From: Cyanophora paradoxa
Lineage: Eukaryota > Glaucocystophyceae > Cyanophorales > Cyanophoraceae
Assembly: GCA_004431415.1 (NCBI GenBank)
Contig: QPMI01000095.1
Location: 186,001-250,000 of the forward strand
Direction: 5' to 3'
Length of the DNA stretch: 64,000 nucleotides
The notes beneath the pieces were generated by a model. It did not search any database. It saw only the letters and a list, made by a program, of their open reading frames with translations, and was not told where the DNA came from. This document shows positions 55,683 through 64,000 of this stretch, one piece after another. Position 1 is the stretch's first letter. Every line of letters starts with the position of its first letter. The position numbers and the translations under genes are program-made.

Positions 55683-58479
55683 ATGGAGGGAGAGGCCCAA
55701 GGCGCCCAGCGAGCCATGAGCTTTTCGACAGCGTCGCAACTGGAGAGCTTGAGAGGAATAGTTTCGGTGCGCATCAGAAGAGAAGCTAGTCTCGAATGCA
55801 CGCGCAAGGGCTCTCGGCGTCCTCTGCCGCAATTCGCGTCTGCCGTGTCTAATACTTCTGTTGCAGGTCTCTTTCGACTCGGTGCGCCCGCGCTTGTGCT
55901 TGCGTGCCTACGGTCGAGCTGGGCGTCCGAATTGGCTGCGCCGCAAGCAGCGCGGCGCCACTGCGCCTGCGGCGTGCACCGACGCGTCATGACCGCCGGT
56001 CCGCCGCAGGAAAAGCTGACGACGCTTTTCATTCGAATATTCGAGCGCCTGGACGCGCTGGAGAAGAAGCCGGGGGAGGGCGAGCTGCTCGAGCTGCACG
56101 GGAAGATCGAGGCGGAGCGGTCCAAGGCGGAGGAGCTGCGCTCCTTCCGCGACCAGGTGCCCCGCCCTGGCGCCCCGGCCGCCCTGCCGGGGGGCCTCAG
56201 GCGGGACGGGCCAGGCGGTGGCGGCGAGCGAGGCGATGGCGCGACGGGTGGAGGAGCTGGCGGCGGCGAACGCGGCGCTGGAGCGGGAGCAGCGGCGGAT
56301 GGCGGAGGCGGCGGCGAAGCAGGCGGGGGACTTCCGGGGGGCGCTGGAGGCGCTGGGGGCGCAGGCGCGGGAGCTGGAGCGGGGCCTCTCGGGGCAGCTG
56401 CGGGAGCTCGGGGAGGGGAAGTGCAGCCAGGCCTTCGTCCTCTCCAAGCTCCAGGAGAAGGTCCCGCCCCGCCCCGCCCCGCCCCCCGGGTGGCCGACGC
56501 GGCGCGCAGCTCGACCGCGACGTCTTCGCCTCCGTCACGCACACCATCAAGGGCCTCCAGAGCGGCCCGCCCCGTGCCCGCCCTGCGCGCCCCGCGGCCG
56601 ACGCCGGCGCAGAGCTCGGGGCGCTGCAGAGTTTGGCGAGCACCAAGGCGGACCGGACGGAGTGCGCGGGGGCGGGGGCGGGTGGCGGGGGGGGCGGGGG
56701 CTGAGGGCGGGGCAGGCTGGAGCTGCTGAAGACGCGGAACCTGGAGGCGCTGGGCCGGAACGAGGCGTACGGGGCGCAGCTGCAGGAGCTGCACGCGCAC
56801 GCCGCCTCCCTCCACGCCGCCCTGCGCGCCGCCGAGGGGCGCCTCGCCGCCGCCGAGCAGACCCTCGCCGGCCTCCTCGCCGGCGTCGCCGCCAAGGCCG
56901 ACGCCGACGCCACCGCCGAGCGCTTCGCCGTCCGCCCGCTCGCCCCCGCCGCGCCGCGCGCCCGGGGCGAGCGGGGGCGGGGGCAGGGCTGGAGCGGGAC
57001 CTGCAGGGGTGCGGGGCGTGACCGGTGGCCTCGAAGCCGCCACCTCTAGGCTCCGCCGCGTCCGCCCGCCCCGCCCCGCCCGACCCGCCCCTCACCCGCC
57101 CCCCACTCCTCAACCCCCCCCCCCCCCCCCCCCCTTCCGGCAGGCCGCTGACGAGACCGATAAGGCGCGCCAGCCCCTGCAGCGGCTGCACGCGGCGTGG
57201 CTGAGGGGGCGCAGCGGATGGCGGAGGTGGAGGGGAAGGTGGCCGGCGGGCCGGGGTGGGCGGGCGGCGGGGCGGGGGCCGGGGAGCTGCAGGCGGCGGT
57301 GGAGGCGCTGGGGCGGGAGAAGGCGGCGGGGGCGGAGGTGGAGCGGGTGGCGGCGCTGGCGGCGAAAACGGCCGCCGAGGTCGACGCCCTCCGCACCTCG
57401 TCCAGTCCATGCGCGCCTCCGCGCCCTCCCCGCCCCGCCCGCCAGCGCCGCCCCCGCCCGCTCCGCCCTTGTCGAGGCCCTCGCCGCCGGGGACTCTCCG
57501 GCGGGCGGCGGCGACGGAGGGGGCGCGTCGACGAGCCGCGGCCCGCAGCTGAGCGAGGTGTACCGGTGCGCGGCGGGCGGGGCAAGGGAGCCGGGAGGCG
57601 CGAGTGACGGGGGCGGGGCAGGATCCTGAACGACCTCACGCGGGGCTACGGGAGCTGAACCGGGTGCGCGGGCGGGGCGGGGCGGGGCGGGTGGGGCGGG
57701 CGGGGCCGAGGTGCGGGGCGGGGCAGGTGAAGGCTTCGGCGGGGCAGGTGGCGACGAAGGCGGAGCGGGGGAGCTCGAGGCCCTCGAGGCCCGCCTCGCC
57801 GCCCACGCCGAGGCCCGCCCCGCCCCCTCCCCCCGCCCCGCCCCTCCGACGCCCCCGCAGCGCTCCGCGGCCGAGCTGCGGCGGGAGCTGCTGCGCATCC
57901 GCCGCGTCCTCGCGCCCCTCCTCGACGCCCCGGGCCTCCCCGTCCGCCGCCCCGCCCGCCCTGCCCCGCCCGCCAGCCCTGCCTGACCCCGCGCCAGGCG
58001 GCCATGCACTCGCGCTGCCTGACGTGCGACTCTCCCGTCTCCGTCGCTGGCCTCCGCGCCCTCCTACGCGCCGCCTCCGTCCCAAGCTCGGCGCCCCCGC
58101 CTCGGGGCTCCTCCCGCCGCCCCGCCGCCCGACGCCTCCCGGGCGCCTGGGGCGGGCCGGACGAGAGGTGCGGCGCAGGGCGGGGGCCCGTGGGGCCGGT
58201 GCTGACGTGGGCGCAGCCTGGTGCTCGACGGCGTCTCGAGCCTGTCCGTCTCCACCGGGGGCCGCCCCCCGAGGGCCCCGGCGCCGCCCGCCCCGCCCCG
58301 ACTCGCCGGCCGCCTCCCCGCCCTCGAGCCGCCCCGCGAGCGCGCGCCCCGGGTCGGCCTCGGCGCGCCCGGGCTCCGCCAAGGCGGGGGGGAGGGCGGC
58401 CACGCAGCGGCCCTCCTCCGCCCTGCGGGCCGCCCTCAGGGCGGGGGCCACCGCCGCCGCCACCGCCGCCATCCTGTGA
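55683..58479 (+). CDS. Coiled-coil protein with DUF4795/QRICH2-like Cys motif
   Basis: ATG at 55683 opens MEGEAQGAQRAMSFSTASQL, then an intron to VSFDS and later EKLTTLFIRIFERLDALEKK. Coiled-coil exons follow: LHGKIEAERSKAEELRSF, ASEAMARRVEELAAANAAL, LGAQARELERGLSGQLREL, LHAALRAAEGRLAAAEQTL. Further on are AAELRRELLRIRRVLAPLLD and MHSRCLTCDSPVSV, close to the short-spaced CxxC motif that ends the DUF4795 domain of QRICH2 and C16orf96, sperm-flagellum proteins. A Pro/Ser/Arg-rich tail ends ALRAGATAAATAAIL with TGA at 58477-58479. The family link is inference from that motif and the layout. Introns in 56460-57900 are uncertain; one contains 21 C just before its acceptor. The gene lies wholly in the inverted-repeat spacer. 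Confidence 0.65.
57114..57134 (+). repeat. Poly-C run in an intron, before an acceptor
   Basis: 21 C followed by TTCCGGCAG, the acceptor of the exon reading AADETDKARQPLQRL. It acts as an extreme polypyrimidine tract. Confidence 0.8.
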
Positions 58480-58568
58480 AAATCGGACCCGGGGGGCCCC
58501 TCACGACGGGGGCCCACCTGGCCAGCTGTGTGCAAACAAGCGGCGATTTCTTTAGCCTGACATGTTTC

Positions 58569-59585
58569 ATAAAGAGCCACTGACTTGCCGCGCGCGTCAG
58601 TTGGGTCCGGGGAAGGGAATTTAATCATGTGAACGGGACTGTTGCACTGCAGTGGCTTGGCATTCACAGCGCGCACAAGACTCGCATAGCCAGCTGTGCA
58701 CTGGCCTGGCTTACCTGCACTGGCTGTGCCTCGCTTCTTGCAAGTCTTGAAATGCGCGTGTCCGCGCGATGGTTTGTAGCCGACGTAGTGCTCGCCGCAG
58801 TAGTCGCAGCCCCAGACGTTCGCACCGGCCGCCGCTTGCAGCTGCTTGTCCGTGCAGCGATTGCAGCCGCGCCGCGAGGCGAGGTTGTGACTGCCAGCAG
58901 GCGGAATCGATCCCGCAGCAGCCGGCTGCCCGTGCTCTGCGATTGAGCGCTGTGAGCTCGCATCGCAAGTCGAGCACTTGGTGCGCCTCGCGGCCCGGCG
59001 GACCGACGTGTACAGGCGCTGAGGCGGCGGTCGCGGCTTCCGCGCGCGCAGCGATGCTCTGCAGCTCCGGCTCATCTGCGACAGCGTATACACGTAGCGA
59101 AAAGGTAAGTTTCGAACGCTTCGAAAGCATAATGACCGCGTACCACGTAAGCGGTTCTTTTCACAGGATGCAGTTGCGTGGTGTGCCACCACCTTCGCCG
59201 GGCCGAAGCGCACGAAGTGGGCAGCGCAGAGGTCACAGCCCCACACGTCTTTGCTGCCGGTGGCTTTGCTCTTCTGCTGACAGTCCCCGCACTCAGGCCG
59301 CTCGCTGAACGCGTGGGCGCCGCTGGTCGAGCTGCGGGTTCCTCCAGGGCGACCTACGCTGGCTGCAGGCGCGGGGGCGCGACATCCTGGCACATGACTG
59401 TACAGCGCGTCCCTCGTGCAGAAGTGCTGGGCGCAGTGCAGGCACTTGCCGCCGTACAGCTTGCGGGAGCCACCGCAGCTGGGCGAGTCGCACGGCCCCG
59501 TCGCCGGCTCGATGTCCGCTCCTATGACGATGCCGACCGGTGGCTGTGCGCCACCGCTGCCGCGTGGGCGTCCTTGCGGCAGCAT
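58569..59585 (-). CDS. Zinc-finger (BED-like) protein fragment, right copy, frame intact
   Basis: ATG at 59585 opens MLPQGRPRGSGGAQPP. Three similar modules follow, each with an outer CxxC or Cx4C and a core finger: GKCLHCAQHFCTRDALYSH, VWGCDLCAAHFVRFGPAK with H-x5-C, and VWGCDYCGEHYVGYKPSR with HAHFKTC. The C-x2-C-x(12-14)-H-x(3-5)-C spacing resembles BED fingers at the N-terminus of hAT transposases and derived host proteins. A strong donor (TGCAG|GTAAGC, about 58716) ends the exon. The rest of the gene is cut at the repeat border, though the frame continues ETCQAKEIAACLHTAGQ into the spacer. No transposase catalytic domain is in the window, so this is an incomplete gene. Confidence 0.6.
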
Positions 59586-60015
59586 CAAGCATGCGGCGCT
59601 GTTCCCGCGCAAAGGCTCGGGTACGCTTAAAGACTTTCCTCAGGGTAAGTTAACGCACTCTCCAATGCGATTGGCTAGCGCGCGGGGCGTCCTCCTACAC
59701 GACCGCGCTCGCGCCCGGCCTCGCTCCCGCTGTACAGAATGTCGGGCATGATGCAAGCATTGACCACGAACTGGTCTGGCCCGTATATCTGCTCCCTGTG
59801 CGTCGCTGGACCCATTTTTGTCCCGGGTGTTGGTGCCTGTTCCTGGATCACCCTTTGGTCGGACGGGACCGGGAGACACGGTTTCGGGGTCCCCTGGGGA
59901 TGCGCTTTCAGGACGTACCGCGCGGCCCGGGTTTTGCGGAGGTCGGGGAAATGGGATTTGGGGTAGGGTTGGGCCCGAGGGACAGGGACAGGGGAAGTGA
60001 TTTTCCCTTCCCCAA
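58569..60015 (-). repeat. Right arm of the 1.44-kb inverted repeat
   Basis: Reverse complement of 53869-55310. Inner border at ATAAAGAGCC (58569), outer border at CCCCAA (60015). The spacer of 3.26 kb holds the 55683 gene. It is about 500 bp from the glucan water dikinase stop. Confidence 0.95.
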
Positions 60016-60520
60016 CAAGGGGGGAAGTTTAAGCTCCAGTGCCACGGTGTGGCACAAGCACTGCATATCATATCGATACAAACGCACGCCAACAAAAAGG
60101 AGGAGGAAAACGGACTGGACTGTGAAGATGCACTGATGAGGAAGCTTTACAGGTTGCACATTGATAATACTGGCATACACTGGTTGCGCTCAAGCAAGCG
60201 CACTGCGGCAATCTATGCATATCGATATAACTGTCGAAAACACTGTGGCATGTGGGCGAAACTGCGATTGGTCACTGAATCGCTAGTTGCTAGATTACAC
60301 AAGACTGATTGCGGGAATCAGAGCACAACAAATGGCAAGTGCACGAGCGTTTTTCCCGCACGGCAGGCATAGAAAACAAGCGGAAATGTGATATGGTCAT
60401 GAGATGGATAGTCGCCTCGCCTCGCAGGCGGAGAAAGTGGTGTCGAGAATCGAAACAGGGCGAAAGAAGATCTAGAAAGGGCCGGGCCTGTGCGCGGGGC
60501 TGGCGTCGGGGCTGTTATAA
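60016..60520. other. Intergenic, AT-richer
   Basis: 505 bases between the inverted repeat and the dikinase stop. Has a perfect hairpin GTGCCAC-GGT-GTGGCAC (60039-60055) and two ATATCGATA words (60069, 60220). A 107-codon open frame starts with GTG and has no motif; I do not call it. Confidence 0.6.
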
Positions 60521-63500
60521 TTAGACCTGAGGCCGGGTCTGGACGATGTAGAAGTGGCCGTTGGCGAAGCAGCCCTCGATGTCCTGCGGGGAGCCGAGGG
60601 CGGCCTCGACGAGAGCGCCTGCGGGCCCGGGGGGCGGGGTGAGAGGGGGCGCGGGGCCGGGGGGCGGGCGGACCGATCTCGACGACGCGGTGGAGGAGGC
60701 GGGCGCGGAAGGCGTCGTCCCAGAGGAGCCGCTCGTCGGCGTGCCGCACCACCTCCAGCGCCGGCGCCCCCGCCAGCACCGAGTCGTACAGCCCCGCCCC
60801 CGCGTACCCCTCCAGGTCCTCCCCGTTGCTGTCCGAGCGGAAGATGAGGTTCTCGTTGCGGGAGCGGAGGCAGTGGAGCTTGGAGGGGAAGCCGAGGAGG
60901 CGCGGGGCGTCGGGGGCCTCGCCGGGGCGGCGCTTGCGGGCGGCGAAGGAGAGGGCGCGACCGGGGAAGTTGCCGACGAGCGCCTCCCCGAGCCCGACGC
61001 AGAGCTCCGCGTAGATCTCCCCCGCGTCCTTCGTGAAGGGGTTCGTCGTGTGGATCACGAACGCGTACTCCGCCGGCACCACCGCCATCACCAGCACCGC
61101 CATCCGCACCCCCGTCGGGTCGAGCCCCGCCTTGCGCCCCGCCACGAAGGCCCGCGAGTTCCACTTGCTCGCCCAGACGCGCCGCAGGGCGGCCCAGGCC
61201 TCCTCCCAGGAGCAGCAGGCGGCGAGCTCGAGGCCCTCGGCGCGGAGGCAGGCCTCGAGCTCCTCCCGCAGGCCCCCCGGCGCCTCCAGGCCCTCGATCA
61301 GCGCCCGCATCGCCCCCAGCTGCTCCTCCACCGCCTCCCCGCGCCGCTCCCCCGCAGGGCTGCCCCCGCCCAGGGCGCCGCGGAGGGCGGCGAGGAGCTC
61401 GCGGCCGGCGCGGTGCGCGGCCCCGTTGGCCTCGTCCCGCAGCGCCCGCTCGCAGCTCCCGAAGGGCAGCGCCACGGCGGCGGGGAAGCGGACCCAGTCG
61501 GGGAGGCGGCCGCGGAGGCCCTCGAGGTTGTTGGACTTGCCGCCGAGGAGCTCGCGCGAGAACTCGCCCGAGCGCAGGCACCAGCGCCCGCTCTCCGCTG
61601 CCCCCGCCCCGGCGTGCCTCTTCGGGGCGATCTCGAGGCGGGGCTTGGGGGCGGCGGCGAGGGCCCCCGGGGCGATCTCCTCGTAGGCGACCTCGCCGCG
61701 GCCCGTGTCGCTGAAGAGCAGCGTGCGCCCCGCGAGCCCCCGCAGCGTCTCGTACTCGTCTGCCGGCCCCGCGTCGGTGCGGCGCGGCGCGGCGGCGGGG
61801 CGGGGCGGGGCGGCGGGGGCGGGGCAGGGCGGGCGGGCGCACGCTCGCAGAAGCAGGTGGCGAAGAGGACGCCGAGGTTGCGGGCGCGCACGGCGACGTG
61901 GGAGAGGATGTCCGGCGCGTCCGCCGTGATCACCGCCGTCACCCCCTCCGGGATCTCCTCCTCCCCCGTGATGCGCCGCACCAGCACCGTCGTCGGCGTC
62001 TGGTACCTGCCCCGGCGCTCGGCCCGGGGGCGCCGGGCGGGGGGCTCGGGGCGGGGGCGTACACGTCGTGCTGGATGGGGCGGAGCTCGTCGTGGACCTC
62101 GAGGAGGCCGGCGGGGGCGACGTCGGCCCGCCCCGGCGATATGATCTGCCAGGAGCCGAGGTTCGCGCGGCGGCGCAGCGCGGGGTCCATGCGGCGGAGG
62201 ATGGCGGAGAGGGCGAAGAGCGGGCTCCCGCGCAGGACCTCCTCGGTGAAGAGGGCCGCCACCCAGGCCTCGGCGCTGAACGCCAGCGCCAGGTAGGCCG
62301 CCTGCGGCTGCAGCGAGCCCTGGAAGAGGTCCACCAGGGCGCCCAGCGCGGTCCGCATGCGGTCGGTGCAGGCCTTGAGGTGGAGGAGGGCGGGGCCGCT
62401 CTTGAGGGGCCCCGCCTTGAGCCGGTTGAGCTCGTGGAGGCAGTCCCAGAGGGCGGCGTCGTCCAGCGAGAGGCACGCGTTCTCGAGGACGAGGCCGGCG
62501 GCGTGCAGCTGCTGCTCGAGGTCGCCGGCGGCGCCGAGGGCCTCGACGGCGAGGCGCCCGGCCTCCTCCATGCCGGCGTCGAGGAAGAGGAGGTCGCGGA
62601 GGACGTGGCCCTCGCTCTGCTCCAGCGCCCCCCGCAGCTTGCGCCGGAAGCTCGTGATCCGCTCCAGCTGCGCCGCGTTGTCCCAGTGGCCGCGGTTCCA
62701 GAGGATCGAGTCGAGGTGCTGGTTCATGCCGTGGTCGAGGCAGTAGCGGGCGCCCTGCGAGACCACCTCCAGGTCGCCGCCGCAGTGCACCGACTTGAGG
62801 ATGCGCAGGTACTCGTTCATGTCCCACACCAGGCCGTCCTTGCAGTGCCAGTGCATGGCGGGGTCGCAGCGGATGGGGCGCTCGTAGGCGGCGAGCTTGG
62901 CGCGGTCGAGGCCGCGGGAGGCGAGGTGGCCCCAGAAGGCGTCGAGGGAGCCGTTGTTGCAGAGGAAGGCGAGGTACGCCTCGCAGATCGGCACGTCGTC
63001 CGGCGTCGTGTTGTTGTGCAGCTTCTGGTGCCACTGCTCCCTGCGCCCCGCCCTCAGCCTCGCCGCCCCCAGGGGCGGGGCCGGCGGGCGCGGCGGGGCG
63101 GGACGGACAGGAACGTGTTGGGGTCCTCGGGGAGGCGGTGGCGGTGCATGATGTTGAGGATCTCGTCGCGGATGCGCTGCCCGTTGCCCCCGCCCTTCCC
63201 CAGCATCGGCAGCATCATCCGCGCCAGCTGCCGCGTTCCCGGCGCCGTGCGGTACACTTGCGCGATTTGCATCGTCAGGCCGTCCTGCGCCGCCGCCAAG
63301 ATCCTGCCCCGCCGCCTCAGCGCCGGCCGAGCGCGGCGGCCGGGGGCGCGGACCGAGGCTGCGTGTTGTAGTTGCGCTGCCAGTCGAGCTGGCGGATGAA
63401 GGAGAAGCGGAGCCAGGCGTAGAGGAGGGCCATCTTGTCGAAGTCGCCGGCCGCGCCCGGCAGCAGCTCCGCGCAAAGGTTGTAGCGGTGCATGAGGGTC

Positions 63501-64000
63501 CAGGAGAAGGCCTCGGCCTCGCCCTCGATGATGCGCTCCGCCATCTGCGCGTCCAGCACGCCGGGGCGCGGCCCCTCGACGACGCCGCGCAGGGCCACGA
63601 AGAAGCAGCCGCCCTGCACGGGGGCCCGCATCTGCACCTGCGGACTCGCCGCGCTGCGGCGCCTCAGCGGGGCCGGGGCCGCCGGGGGGCGCGGAGCGGC
63701 GCACTCCGCGAAGAAGAAGGCGAGGCCGCGGGGGCAGGCCTTCGCCGGCACCGTCACCTCGATCATCGCCAGCCCGCGCCCGTCTGCCCCCCTCTCAGCC
63801 CCCGCCCCGCCCCGCCCCCGAGCGCGACCAGGCGCACCGCAGGCGGGGAAGGGGGTCATGCAGGCGGCGCCTTCGGTGCGGGAGCCGGGCGGCTGCATCT
63901 CTGGGGGCGGCGCGGCGAGGGCGTGGCGGCGGGGGGCGAGGCTCCAGTGGAGGAGGGTGCCCGGGCGGTCGGTGACCCAGCGCACGCGGTGGCGCTCGGG
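60521..64000 (-). CDS. GWD1: Alpha-glucan water dikinase (GWD1/SEX1 type), 5' end outside window
   Basis: GWD phosphorylates starch glucosyl units at C6 with the beta-phosphate of ATP, which starts starch breakdown. The window begins within a CBM45-like region (LLHWSLAPRRHALAAPPPEM, then MIEVTVPAKA). Next come AFSWTLMHRYNLCAELL, WLRFSFIRQLDWQRNYNT, MQIAQVYRTAPG, QRIRDEILNIMHRHRLPEDP, WHQKLHNNTTPDDVPICEA and CKDGLVWDMNEYLRILKSVH. The phosphohistidine domain has GEEEIPEGVTAVITADAPD and ILSHVAVRARN, with the catalytic His near 61897. The C-terminal nucleotide-binding domain has EYAFVIHTTNPFTKDAGEIY and GLGEALVGNFPGRALSF, then FRSDSNGEDLEGYAGAGLYD. It ends QDIEGCFANGHFYIVQTRPQ-V, TAA at 60521. 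No sign of decay; coding GC is very high. Confidence 0.96.

Noticed and set aside
53869-60015. Plastid-type or viral inverted repeat
   Set aside because: It contains spliced nuclear-type gene pieces, no rRNA and no viral genes, and is flanked by ordinary nuclear genes.
60049-60372. 107-codon open frame before the dikinase stop
   Set aside because: Starts with GTG, has no motif, no GC-ending codon bias, and lies in the likely 3' UTR of the dikinase.

Overview
This is a nuclear segment from a eukaryote, most likely a photosynthetic, flagellated unicellular alga. Genes are split by many short introns (about 45-90 nt). All three stop codons are used as stops. Two genes look plastid-targeted: the SUF cysteine desulfurase SufS and the Iojap/RsfS ribosome-silencing factor. 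A glucan water dikinase indicates starch. A complete BBS9/PTHB1 gene and a protein with a QRICH2/DUF4795-like Cys motif indicate a cilium. The two candidate transit peptides begin MDRQAF and MAF; an early phenylalanine is typical of glaucophytes, so a Cyanophora-like glaucophyte is my best inference. No organelle gene, rRNA or tRNA was recognised.

Layout. 1-1318: 3' part of a coiled-coil gene. 1319-2285: dispersed repeats. 2286-3902 (-): ribonucleotide reductase R2, with an AT-AC intron of the minor (U12) spliceosome type. 4060-7805 (+): unknown Ser/Pro-rich tail-anchored protein. 8425-11702 (+): atypical E2F with two DNA-binding domains. 11703-15767: repeat-rich, holding one small gene (13905-14739) and a decayed partial copy of it. 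15768-17968 (-): S6-kinase-type AGC kinase. 18548-20540 (-): unknown membrane-anchored protein. 20875-24329 (+): BBS9. 24461-29020 (-): signal peptide, Kelch, transmembrane segment and protein kinase in one gene. 29021-31669: simple and tandem repeats and a weak small gene. 31670-34589 (-): ABCF ATPase. 34754-35603 (+): RsfS. 35654-37508 (-): F-box/leucine-rich protein. 38050-38978 (+): Alba. 39138-45566 (-): very large SAM-domain protein with repeated helical modules. 45742-47714 (+): SufS. 48844-50931 (-): Hbs1-like GTPase. 51325-53684 (+): coiled-coil protein. 53869-60015: a 1.44-kb inverted repeat carrying truncated zinc-finger gene fragments around a DUF4795-like coiled-coil gene. 60521-64000 (-): glucan water dikinase, 5' end outside the window.

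There are no operons. Several genes form tight head-to-head pairs sharing 150-340 bp: R2 and the 4060 gene, ABCF and RsfS, the SAM giant and SufS, the 20540 gene and BBS9. Others are convergent with only 130-160 bp between stops. Themes include DNA synthesis and cell cycle (R2, E2F), translation and ribosomes (S6K, ABCF, RsfS, Hbs1, Alba), plastid Fe-S and starch metabolism, and cilia, but nothing shows that they form one pathway.

Splice sites were inferred by matching conserved protein motifs across exons. Coordinates span first to last coding base including introns. Exon models are firm for R2, E2F, S6K, Alba, RsfS, Hbs1 and SufS, and only approximate for the 4060 gene, the SAM giant and the two coiled-coil genes. 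Many splice donors begin GTGCG instead of GTAAG.
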